Below, one piece after another: positions 36,449-44,311 of a stretch of 64,000 nt of DNA. Source of the stretch: Flavobacterium chryseum (GTDB lineage Bacteria; Bacteroidota; Bacteroidia; Flavobacteriales; Flavobacteriaceae). The translations under genes and the position numbers were made by a program. The DNA lies in the NCBI RefSeq assembly GCF_004362015.1, contig NZ_SNWW01000014.1, forward strand, positions 1 to 64,000, given 5' to 3'. Numbering within the stretch: position 1 is the first letter of the stretch; each line of letters starts with the position of its first letter. Under the pieces are notes generated by a model. That model was not told where the DNA came from and did no database searches. It saw only the letters and a list, made by a program, of their open reading frames with translations.

Positions 36449-36793
36449 ATAATTTATTCTAAAAAATGTAATTAGTGTCTAACACGCAAATATATAAAAA
36501 CGCAAATTATATATCCGTTAAAATCCCATTTAAAGCTTGTAAGTTATTAACATATTATCAAAAAAAGTCAATAAAAAATAGAACAATCGATTTAAAATTC
36601 TAATTTTTTAAATTCCAAATTCCAAAACAGGAATAATATAAAAAAAACTAAATTCCAATTTTTGAAAATCCCAAATCTATATGGTTTATTTTAAATAATA
36701 AAAATCCGAAACCGACATTCATACATGTAGTTTCGGATTTTTATTATTTAACCCCAATTTGGAATTTCTATATTGGAATTTTGGAATTTATTT
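36449..36793. repeat. Gene-free stretch with GGAATTT-type repeats
   Basis: Apart from the gyrB leader and the asnB terminator, this gap holds copies of AAATTCCAAATTCCAAAA (about 36609-36626), AAATTCCAATTTTTG and, on the far side of the terminator, TTGGAATTTCTATATTGGAA followed by TTTTGGAATTT. A similar TTTGGGATTTGGGATTT string occurs inside fdtB at 56561-56577. Confidence 0.5.
36694..36748 (-). terminator. Long-stem terminator after the degenerate asnB
   Basis: AATAATAAAAATCCGAAAC (36694-36712) and GTTTCGGATTTTTATTATT (36730-36748) are perfect 19-bp arms around a 17-nt loop. Confidence 0.9.
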
Positions 36794-38407
36794 CTAAACG
36801 GTTACGCCGGATTTAACACTTTCAAAGTTTCCTTGTAAGTGAGCTGCATTTGCTCGTCCGCTTGGATCTTGATTTTCCTGCCATTTCGGAATCCATTTAC
36901 GAACGGTTTGTGCCGCACTGACCTGTGGGTAATATTTATGAAAAATTGATCTGTATAAATACGCTTCTTTCGTTGTTGGCGAATTGTATGGAAATTCTGC
37001 CGCAGCACCCGCTAATTGCTCATCTGATACCTGAGTAGCACAATATTCAATTAATTCATCAATCCAGCTATACCCTACTCCATCAGAAAATTGTTCTTTC
37101 TGGCGCCATAAAATTTCATGAGGCAAATACGGATCTTCCGGTGTATCAAATGCTTTTCTTAAAATATATTTTTCAACTCCGTCGTATGTTTTTGGCTGTC
37201 TTTCCTGAGGTCTGATCAACATGGTCACATCGAGAAAATTTTTGTCTAAAAACGGAATTCTGGTTTCTATACCATTTGCCATTGTTGATTTATCTGCACG
37301 TAGTAAATCTGCGGTAAATAACTTTTGAACTCTTTCGATACTTTCTTTTTGAAATTCTTCTGTTGATGGTGCATTTCTAAAATACAAATGTCCTCCAAAA
37401 ATCTCATCGGCGCCTTCTCCTGAAAGAATGGCTTTTACACCTTTTTCAGCTATAACCTTAGATAATAAATACATTGGCACACTTGCTCTTACAGAAATGA
37501 TGTCGTAAGTTTCTATATGCCAGATTATTTTTTCAAGAAGTTTTATTCCTTCTTCAACCGAAAAATGAATTTCGTGATGTTCTGTTCCTAAAAATTCAGC
37601 TGCTTTTCTGGCTGCTTTTGCGTCTGGCGCATCAGCATTTAAACCAATTGAAAATGATTGCAGTTTTTTACCGCTATCTGCAAATCGGGTAGCGATTGCA
37701 GCAATCAAAGATGAATCTAAACCTCCTGAAAGCAAAACTCCAATTGGCACTTCGCTCATTAAACGTTTACGAACTGCTTCTGTGAGACTTCCTCTTATCA
37801 AAGACAAATCAAGATCCTGAACTGCATTTTCGTAATCTTCATATTCTGGTTGATAATACTTTACAAAACCATTTTTTGGTGTATAATAATGTCCAGGAGG
37901 AAATGTCGAAAATGTTTTGCATTGATCTGCAATAGGTTTCATTTCTGAAGAAAAATAAATTCTTCCCCTTTCATCTAAACCATAGTACAACGGTTTTACA
38001 CCCATTGGGTCTCTTCCTGCAATATAATCGTCTCCGTCTACAATTACAAAAGCCCAGTCGCCATCTAATTTATTACAAAAATCACGTCCAAATTCTTCGT
38101 ATAAATGTACAATGACTTCTGAATCAGATTTTGTTCTGAAAGTATGGTGTTTTAAAATTCCGTCTTTTAATTCCTGATAGTTATAAATTTCACCATCATG
38201 CACCATCCAGGCATCTTTAGTTCCCTGAATAGGCTGCTTCCCCGATTTCAAATCAATAATAGACAGGCTCTCATGACAAATTATACTGCCATTTTTCATA
38301 ATATGAAAATCACTTTCATCAGGACCTCGATGAGACATTCTTTTAGAAAGTTCTTTTACGAGCTGTGGGTCTTTTCCTTTACCGATAACGGCCAATATAC
38401 CAGACAT
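36794..38407 (-). CDS. asnB: Asparagine synthetase paralogue with degenerate glutaminase site
   Basis: Two-domain protein of 537 residues: N-terminal class II glutaminase fold and C-terminal ATP-dependent synthetase. The synthetase half is intact, with PP-loop LLSGGLDSSLIAAI and LSGEGADEIFGGHLYF. The glutaminase half is not: the nucleophile Cys2 is Ser (MSGIL), the Arg of the HERL motif is S47 (HESLSIID) and the oxyanion-hole Asn of NGEIYN is D71 (HDGEIYN). All three are present in the neighbouring paralogue (C2, R50, N75). From work on E. coli AsnB, loss of Cys2 abolishes glutamine use but leaves ammonia-dependent activity. It may therefore be an ammonia-dependent enzyme, or may act with another protein. 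Confidence 0.9.
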   Translation of the reverse strand: MSGILAVIGKGKDPQLVKELSKRMSHRGPDESDFHIMKNGSIICHESLSIIDLKSGKQPIQGTKDAWMVHDGEIYNYQELKDGILKHHTFRTKSDSEVIVHLYEEFGRDFCNKLDGDWAFVIVDGDDYIAGRDPMGVKPLYYGLDERGRIYFSSEMKPIADQCKTFSTFPPGHYYTPKNGFVKYYQPEYEDYENAVQDLDLSLIRGSLTEAVRKRLMSEVPIGVLLSGGLDSSLIAAIATRFADSGKKLQSFSIGLNADAPDAKAARKAAEFLGTEHHEIHFSVEEGIKLLEKIIWHIETYDIISVRASVPMYLLSKVIAEKGVKAILSGEGADEIFGGHLYFRNAPSTEEFQKESIERVQKLFTADLLRADKSTMANGIETRIPFLDKNFLDVTMLIRPQERQPKTYDGVEKYILRKAFDTPEDPYLPHEILWRQKEQFSDGVGYSWIDELIEYCATQVSDEQLAGAAAEFPYNSPTTKEAYLYRSIFHKYYPQVSAAQTVRKWIPKWQENQDPSGRANAAHLQGNFESVKSGVTV

Positions 38408-38606
38408 ACTATTCTTTTTTATTTCTTAATTTTATTTCTAAATATTTTCCAAAGCAGTAATTACAACTATTGAATGATATTTATATCTAGCTGAACTAAT
38501 TTTAAAACATTTGATTGGGGAATGTCAAATATAAAAAAGAAAGTTAAATAATTAGTAATAATTATCTTCAAGTAATTGAAATATCACAAATTAACATTTT
38601 AAGACA

Positions 38607-38646
38607 AGAAAAACGCTCCCAGAACTGACTGAGAACGTTTTTCTAA
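38607..38646 (-). terminator. Terminator after the canonical asnB
   Basis: AGAAAAACGCTC and GAGAACGTTTTTCT form an imperfect stem around a 12-nt loop, with a bulge, followed by T residues on the minus strand. Confidence 0.65.
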
Positions 38647-38672
38647 TAACTAAAATATTTAATTAACTAAGT

Positions 38673-40349
38673 TTAAGCTTTTACGTAGGCATCATCGTGA
38701 ACGCTTGCAACTGCTCTACCTGAAGGATCGTTCATGTTTTTAAAAGCTTCATCCCACTCCAAAGCGATTTTTGTACTACAAGCAACACTTGCTTCCTGAG
38801 GCACACATAGAGCCGCAGCATCACTTGGGAAATGTTCTGCGAAGATAGAACGATAGTAATATTCTTCTTTAGAAGTTGGTGTTTGTAATGGGAATTTATA
38901 TTTCGCATTTGCCAATTGTTCATCTGAAACTTCTTTTCCTACCACTTCTTTCAAAGTATCAATCCAGCTGTATCCTACTCCATCAGAAAATTGTTCTTTT
39001 TGTCTCCATGCTACACTTTCTGGCAACATATCTTCAAAAGCTTTACGAACTACCCATTTTTCCATTGGGTGTTCTTTGTTGATCATTTTATCTTGTGGGT
39101 TGATGCGCATGGCAACATCCATAAATTCTTTATCTAAAAACGGAACGCGACCTTCAATTCCCCACGCTGCTAAACTTTTGTTCGCACGTAAACAATCGTA
39201 CATGTGAAGTTTACTTAATTTACGAACATTTTCTTCGTGAAATTCTCTTGCGTTTGGTGCTTTATGAAAGTATAAATATCCTCCGAATAATTCATCAGCG
39301 CCTTCTCCTGACAGCACCATTTTAATTCCCATAGATTTAATAACTCTCGCCATTAACCACATTGGTGTTGAGGCTCTAACCGTAGTTACATCATACGTTT
39401 CCAGGTTATAAATTACATCACGAACAGCATCTAAACCTTCCTGAATAGTGAATTTAATTTCATGGTGAATTGTTCCGATATGCTTTGCTACAATCTGAGC
39501 AGCTGCTAAATCAGGAGAACCATCTAATCCTACTGAAAACGAGTGCAATTGCGGATACCAGGCATCTGTAGTATCATCAGATTCAATACGTTTTTGTGCA
39601 AATTTTTTGGCTACAGCCGAAGTAATAGATGAATCTAAACCTCCTGAAAGTAAAACTCCGTAAGGAACATCACTCATTAATTGTCTGTGAACCGCTGCTT
39701 CAAGCGCTTCCTTAATAGCAGGAATACTTGTTTCGTTATCTTTTACTGCATCATAATCAACCCAGTCTCTTTTGTACCATTGTACAAATTCACCATCTTT
39801 ACTTGTCATGTAATGTCCCGGAGGAAACAATTGAATTTTTGTACAATATCCTTCTAAAGCTTTCAATTCTGAAGCTACATAAAAAGTTCCGTGCTGATCC
39901 CAACCAATGTAAAGTGGAATAATTCCCATGTGATCACGAGCAATAAAATACTCATCTTTGTCTACATCATAAATCGCAAATCCGAAGATTCCGTTCATTT
40001 CATCCACAAAATGAGGACCTTTTTCTTTGTAAAGCGCCAGGATAACTTCGCAGTCACTTTCAGTCTGAAAGTTATATTTTCCTTCAAATTGTTTACGCAA
40101 TTCTCTGTGGTTATAAATTTCACCGTTTGCAGCCAAAACCAATTTTTTATCTTCTGTAAATAAAGGTTGCTTTCCTGAAGCCGGATCTACAATTGCCAAA
40201 CGCTCGTGAGACAGAATTGCTTTTTCATTGCTGTAAATTCCGCTCCAGTCCGGTCCACGGTGACGAATGATTTTAGACATTTCTAATACTTGAGGTCTTA
40301 ATGCTTCAGCTTTTTGTTTTAGATCAAAGGCACATACGATTCCACACAT
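38673..40349 (-). CDS. asnB: Asparagine synthetase B (glutamine-hydrolysing)
   Basis: Makes asparagine from aspartate, glutamine and ATP; 558 residues. The glutaminase site is complete: MCGI with nucleophile C2, HERLAIVD with R50, NGEIYN with N75, and SDCEV. The synthetase domain has the PP-loop LLSGGLDSSITSAV and LSGEGADELFGGYLYFHKAP. It lies upstream of the degenerate paralogue on the same strand, separated by 265 bp with a terminator, so the two are probably separately transcribed. The two are clearly homologous along their full length (QKEQFSDGVGYSWID appears in both), which indicates an ancient duplication. Confidence 0.95.
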   Translation of the reverse strand: MCGIVCAFDLKQKAEALRPQVLEMSKIIRHRGPDWSGIYSNEKAILSHERLAIVDPASGKQPLFTEDKKLVLAANGEIYNHRELRKQFEGKYNFQTESDCEVILALYKEKGPHFVDEMNGIFGFAIYDVDKDEYFIARDHMGIIPLYIGWDQHGTFYVASELKALEGYCTKIQLFPPGHYMTSKDGEFVQWYKRDWVDYDAVKDNETSIPAIKEALEAAVHRQLMSDVPYGVLLSGGLDSSITSAVAKKFAQKRIESDDTTDAWYPQLHSFSVGLDGSPDLAAAQIVAKHIGTIHHEIKFTIQEGLDAVRDVIYNLETYDVTTVRASTPMWLMARVIKSMGIKMVLSGEGADELFGGYLYFHKAPNAREFHEENVRKLSKLHMYDCLRANKSLAAWGIEGRVPFLDKEFMDVAMRINPQDKMINKEHPMEKWVVRKAFEDMLPESVAWRQKEQFSDGVGYSWIDTLKEVVGKEVSDEQLANAKYKFPLQTPTSKEEYYYRSIFAEHFPSDAAALCVPQEASVACSTKIALEWDEAFKNMNDPSGRAVASVHDDAYVKA

Positions 40350-40659
40350 AACTATATATTTTTATTTTTAAATTTTATTTTGATAGGGCAAAGATGCGTT
40401 AATGGTTATAATCGAAAAACACAAATCCTTATTTCGATTACAATTTATAACCATAATTTTATTTTTACATATAAAATGTAAAATTTTAGCACAAAATAAA
40501 GCTCTCAACTTGAAAATTTTAATTTTGAGCTTAAACAAGTGATAAAGCACAAGGGTTTTGAGAGATCTTTGAATTAAATTTTGAAATATTTTAGAATCGT
40601 TGAAAGATTCATAATGAGAGAAAGAAAAGCTGTTCAAAAATTATTGTTTTCCTCAATCG

Positions 40660-40743
40660 TGTCATTTCGAGGAACGAGAAATCACATTACGGATTCACGG
40701 TTCGTTTCTCTCTGGATGTGATTTCTCGTTCCTCGAAATGACA
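40660..40743. repeat. 28-bp perfect inverted repeat element
   Basis: The arm at 40660-40687 (TGTCATTTCGAGGAACGAGA and 8 more) is the exact reverse complement of 40716-40743, with a 28-nt loop. The wording resembles the dispersed (T)GTCATT(T/C)CGA...GAAATC repeats common in bacterial genomes, and the shorter sequence found inside fdtB at 56521-56550. Confidence 0.75.
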
Positions 40744-40762
40744 TAAAAACTTAGATCAGGAG

Positions 40763-40795
40763 AGACCTAACAGGTTTTAAAAACCTGATAAGTCT
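40763..40795. repeat. AGACC-TAACAGGTTTT hairpin repeat
   Basis: CAGGTTTT (40771-40778) and AAAACCTG (40780-40787) form a tight stem, with outer AGAC/GTCT pairing. It could also act as a terminator, but it is on the far side of the GreA-like gene's stop codon. Confidence 0.5.
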
Positions 40796-40823
40796 ATTAC
40801 ATTTGACTAAACGAAATAGAAAG

Positions 40824-41273
40824 TTATTCAACACTTTCAATAGTATAATGCGTCTTATTAATTTCAAATTGAAACCCCACTTTATTCCCCATTAAATGAG
40901 ATCCCAAAGGAGATTGTGGAGAAAGCGCAATAACATTTACACCATCTATTGTGATTTTGGGCAACGCCACGCTCAAATATAAATGAATTCCGTTTGCCTT
41001 TACCAAACTTCCTGAAATGATATTTTCGGTTGTTTTTGAGGCATCAATTTTATCTAAAATAGCTTTTTGAGTTATGGCTTCTTTTAGTTTATTGGTAAGT
41101 TTTTCCTGTTCGATATGCATCATCGATAATGCGGTTTCATGTTTATCGCCCGCTGAACCTTTGGCGTCATTTTTAGAATCTTCGGTCAAAGCCGAAATCA
41201 TGTCTCTAAAAACATCTATTCGGTCCTGAACCATTTGTAAATAATGAGAATGTATTTTTTGTTTGAATTCCAT
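40824..41273 (-). CDS. GreA/GreB-like protein
   Basis: Soluble protein of 149 residues with the architecture of a Gre factor: an N-terminal helical hairpin (to about 90, with SAGDKHETALSMMHIEQEKL) and a C-terminal FKBP-like domain ending in ALSPQSPLGSHLMGNKVGFQF, which matches the GreA/GreB SP-x-G-x-x-L-x-G-x-x-x-G signature. Gre factors enter the RNA polymerase secondary channel and stimulate cleavage of backtracked RNA. The protein is divergent, and I cannot confirm the acidic tip residues. Homologues are sometimes labelled 3-oxoacyl-ACP synthase in databases, which this sequence does not support. Confidence 0.65.
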   Translation of the reverse strand: MEFKQKIHSHYLQMVQDRIDVFRDMISALTEDSKNDAKGSAGDKHETALSMMHIEQEKLTNKLKEAITQKAILDKIDASKTTENIISGSLVKANGIHLYLSVALPKITIDGVNVIALSPQSPLGSHLMGNKVGFQFEINKTHYTIESVE

Positions 41274-41286
41274 AAGCTGTCTGCCA

Positions 41287-41410
41287 AAAAGGCGCTAAGT
41301 CGCAAAGATCGTAAAAAAAACCAAGCCACAAATTCACGAATTAGATTAATATAAATTCGTGAATTTGTGGCTTTAAAACTTGGATAAAAAAACTTAGTGC
41401 CTTAGTGGCT
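41287..41410. repeat. Composite repeat with 20-bp perfect palindrome
   Basis: AAGCCACAAATTCACGAATT (41323-41342) and AATTCGTGAATTTGTGGCTT (41354-41373) are perfect inverted arms around 11 nt. They are flanked by GGCGCTAAGTCGCAAAGATC and CTTAGTGCCTTAGTGGC, a second repeat vocabulary. It lies between two co-oriented genes and may also attenuate transcription. Confidence 0.7.
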
Positions 41411-41418
41411 AAATAAAT

Positions 41419-43173
41419 TTAAAAATCGAATTTATAATTAGCCCCGCCTAAAACCTGGAATCCTTGTACAGGATAATTCAACCATTTTTCGTAAGCCTGA
41501 TTTCCGATATTATTTAATTTTACGAAGAAAGTCAAACGTTCGCTGAATTTGTATCCTAAATGTGCGTTTGCATCAAAATAGCTTTTTAAAGTAACCGGCG
41601 TTCCAAAAGCATTAATATCTAAATTTGTTTGCATGTCTTTACGTTCTCCAACATAAAACACATTTAAACCAGCATACCATTGTTTAGTAATGTTTACATC
41701 AAGGTTTGAACTCAATTTTATCGTTGGTAGATTCCAGGCTTCTACGTCTCCATCTGTTTTGTAACTATTAAAAGTTCCGTTGATTCCAAAACTAACATTT
41801 TCAGAAAAATCAGCTTTTAATTCTCCGTAAAAACGAAACGTTCTGATGTCTTCATATACAACTCCAAAAGAGTTTCCGAAAGCATAATTTTCATTAGAAA
41901 TATCTTCTGTATAATCATTGCTTTTAAACAAAGCTTTATCTTTCTCATTCAAATACGAACCAGTCAGGTTATAATTGATATTATTCGCTAATTTACCTTT
42001 TAGACCAGCAAATACATTGTATTGAGTGCTGCTTGGTCTCATGTTTAAAGTTGGAGATAAAAACGGATTTTCAGTTACAAAATCAGCATAAGAGTTTTGA
42101 TTTAAACTACCATTTACTCCTGTGTAAAAAATCATCAAATCACCTACTAACTTATACGAAGCATTTACTTTTGGATAAATATAAAATTTATTTCCGCTGT
42201 TTTCTGAATCTAAACCATAGTATAATCCTGCTCCTAATTCCAGAGTCCAGTCATTTTCGTTTACCACAAAACTTGGTTCAACTCCAAAATTGGTAAGACT
42301 GTAATCTATTGGCTGTCCGGTATTTTCAAAGTAATTATTTTTAAAACTTCCGCTTACGTGATCTACAATAACATTGGTATTTATGGACTGATCCATAACA
42401 TCAACTTTAAAAGTTGGTTTCACATAAAAACGATTTTCTGATGAAGAAAAACTATCCGAAAAATGTGTAAATCTTGCAGCTACTTTACTAAAAATACTTT
42501 CGTTTAAATCTATATTTCCTCCCAAAGAAATAGTGTTGTAAGAATGATTCGGATTAATAGCATCTATTAAACCAAAACGCTCTTCAGGAAGTAAAGTCAA
42601 CCCAAAATCAGCCGGCAAACCGTACCAGTTATAAATTTGATTTTGATATCCTAAATCAATATTCCATGACATATCGCGATTGTTTTGACCGTAACCAACA
42701 TTCAATGCTGTGTCATAAAACTCATCATTCAGAGGCACATTTTTAATCCCGCCTTGCGACGAGTGATGACGAAACATTCCAGCAACATAATCATTATTTC
42801 CTAAATCTTGTGTCACAAACAATTCTGCATTCAATGTTCCATAACTTCCAACGCCTAAAGTCGCATAATTGCTAAACAAACGTTCCTGTTTCGATTTGTC
42901 AACGCTTGCGGCATTTCCTTTCGAAGGCGTAAAAGTCGACGCCACAGGAACTGATAAAATACTGTATTTTATGGTTTCTTTGGCCTGGTTTCCTTTATCG
43001 TCAAGCGACGGAGTTTCTTTTACTTTATAAGCGTCTGATATAGTTGGCGAATACGGCTTAACAACATTTACGGTTTCAGTACCAATGCTTTCTTCTTTCT
43101 TTTGCGAAAATGAAAGCTGAGATACAAACAGCAACATCAAAATGATAGTCTTATTATGGAAATTAATTTTCAT
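41419..43173 (-). CDS. TonB-receptor-like outer membrane barrel without plug
   Basis: Exported protein of 584 residues, signal ending near LSFSQKK. After a short conserved lead-in (GTETVNVVKPYSPTISDAYK) it goes into a long series of amphipathic beta strands with extracellular loops and a C-terminal FKLNNIGNQAYEKWLNYPVQ and NYKFDF, the usual TonB-receptor barrel ending. No plug domain (about 120 residues, with RG and GG motifs) is present. It is usually annotated as a TonB-dependent receptor, but without the plug TonB-driven gating is doubtful. In many Flavobacteriia such a gene neighbours a large TPR protein; here the TPR gene lies upstream on the same strand with phzF between. Confidence 0.78.
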   Translation of the reverse strand: MKINFHNKTIILMLLFVSQLSFSQKKEESIGTETVNVVKPYSPTISDAYKVKETPSLDDKGNQAKETIKYSILSVPVASTFTPSKGNAASVDKSKQERLFSNYATLGVGSYGTLNAELFVTQDLGNNDYVAGMFRHHSSQGGIKNVPLNDEFYDTALNVGYGQNNRDMSWNIDLGYQNQIYNWYGLPADFGLTLLPEERFGLIDAINPNHSYNTISLGGNIDLNESIFSKVAARFTHFSDSFSSSENRFYVKPTFKVDVMDQSINTNVIVDHVSGSFKNNYFENTGQPIDYSLTNFGVEPSFVVNENDWTLELGAGLYYGLDSENSGNKFYIYPKVNASYKLVGDLMIFYTGVNGSLNQNSYADFVTENPFLSPTLNMRPSSTQYNVFAGLKGKLANNINYNLTGSYLNEKDKALFKSNDYTEDISNENYAFGNSFGVVYEDIRTFRFYGELKADFSENVSFGINGTFNSYKTDGDVEAWNLPTIKLSSNLDVNITKQWYAGLNVFYVGERKDMQTNLDINAFGTPVTLKSYFDANAHLGYKFSERLTFFVKLNNIGNQAYEKWLNYPVQGFQVLGGANYKFDF

Positions 43174-43189
43174 ATTTTATTTTTTTGAG

Positions 43190-43340
43190 AACAAAGAAGA
43201 TAGAATAAAGAAAATAGACTTTATAGTTTATCTATATTCTTTGTTTACTAATCTTTTCTCTTTATTCTATTCTCTATATTCTTTACTCTATTTTCTAAAA
43301 TCTTTATTCTTTACTCTAAAATCTTTATTCTATTCTCTTA
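43190..43340. repeat. TTCTTTATTCTATTTTCT-type repeat, left copy
   Basis: Low-complexity stretch with AGAATAAAGAAAATAGA (43202-43218) followed by several TCTTTATTCTATTCTCT variants. The 17-mer occurs as an exact reverse complement at 44282-44298, on the other side of phzF. Confidence 0.6.
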
Positions 43341-43342
43341 AA

Positions 43343-44206
43343 TTAAGCTTCCCATTCGCCTTTAGCAATAAACTGGGCTTTTCCTCCTATTTTAATATCA
43401 AATTCGTTTTCGGTTAATTTTCCTTTAAAGTGAATTTGAGAAGGACGATTTATATAATCTCCCTGATAATTTATCAAATCAATTTGCGGAGTATTATTTT
43501 TTAAAAGATAAGCCTGCAGACAAGTACTTGCGCTTCCTGTAGCTGCATCTTCGACCAATTGATTATGTTCGATACACAACATTCTGCTGAAAAGTTTTGA
43601 ACCTTCTAAATAGTAGAAATACAAACCTCTGTGAGCTGTTTTGCAATTGTTTTTCAACCATTTATCAGTTTTATCTTTGTCTAAAACCAAATTTTCCAAC
43701 GCTTTTTTATTACTCAGCCCTACCATCACAAATGCGCTTCCGGTAGAAACTTCCTGAATTGGGAATTGATTTTCAAAATCTTCTACTTTCAGATTACTGA
43801 AGAATGTAAAATCTTCTTTCGAAAAAGTATCCCAAAATTTTGGCTGAGCCGCTTTTAACCAAATCAAATCATCTGATTGATGAATTGAAATTGGTCCAAT
43901 TGGAACATTCAACGTTATATTTTCAGGCGAATTATCAAATACTTTATTCATCAAAACCCATGAAGTTCCAATTATTGGATGACCTGCAAACTGCATTTCC
44001 TGAGATGGTGTAAATATTTTAATTTCTGCCTTATTGTTTTCTTTATCAAGTTTGGTAACAAAAGTGCTTTCTGCAAAATTAATTTCGCGCGCTATCTTTT
44101 GCATTTCTTCTGAACTTAAATTTCCGGCTTCTAAAAAAACTGCCAACTGATTTCCGGCATATTTTTTATCTGTAAAAACATCAATTATATAAAAGGGTAA
44201 ATTCAT
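43343..44206 (-). CDS. PhzF-family isomerase
   Basis: PhzF-like protein of 287 residues, a fold related to diaminopimelate epimerase. Conserved features: GNQLAVF, INFAESTFV with catalytic glutamate E46, FAGHPIIGTSWVL and DAATGSASTCLQAYLL. PhzF itself isomerises DHHA in phenazine synthesis, but no phenazine genes are nearby, so the substrate is unknown. The start is the ATG at 44206 after an AAAAAGAAA purine-rich leader; an upstream Met at 44236 lies in the repeat. The gene is bracketed by inverted copies of one intergenic repeat. Confidence 0.88.
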   Translation of the reverse strand: MNLPFYIIDVFTDKKYAGNQLAVFLEAGNLSSEEMQKIAREINFAESTFVTKLDKENNKAEIKIFTPSQEMQFAGHPIIGTSWVLMNKVFDNSPENITLNVPIGPISIHQSDDLIWLKAAQPKFWDTFSKEDFTFFSNLKVEDFENQFPIQEVSTGSAFVMVGLSNKKALENLVLDKDKTDKWLKNNCKTAHRGLYFYYLEGSKLFSRMLCIEHNQLVEDAATGSASTCLQAYLLKNNTPQIDLINYQGDYINRPSQIHFKGKLTENEFDIKIGGKAQFIAKGEWEA

Positions 44207-44214
44207 TTCTTTTT

Positions 44215-44310
44215 CTTTTTTTAGAATATAGAGCAAAGAAAAAAGAAAATAGATTTCAAATCTTTGCTTTCCACTCTATGTTCTATTTTCTTTATTCTTT
44301 ACTCTTTTTA
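44215..44310. repeat. TTCTTTATTCTATTTTCT-type repeat, right copy
   Basis: TCTATTTTCTTTATTCT at 44282-44298 is the exact reverse complement of 43202-43218; AGAATATAGAGCAAAGAAAA at 44222-44241 pairs loosely with it. It separates phzF from the TPR gene. Confidence 0.6.
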
Positions 44311-44311
44311 T

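Larger units (their letters stand above)
40350..40823. other. 474-bp gene-free region with two inverted-repeat elements
   Basis: No credible gene is present. The part near asnB is plain AT-rich leader; CATCTTTG on the minus strand (40396-40389) is a possible -7 element. The rest carries a 28-bp perfect inverted repeat at 40660-40743 and a smaller hairpin at 40763-40795. Confidence 0.6.

Noticed and set aside
43190..43340. Possible CRISPR array
   Set aside because: The repeats are irregular, low-complexity and without unique spacers or cas genes nearby.
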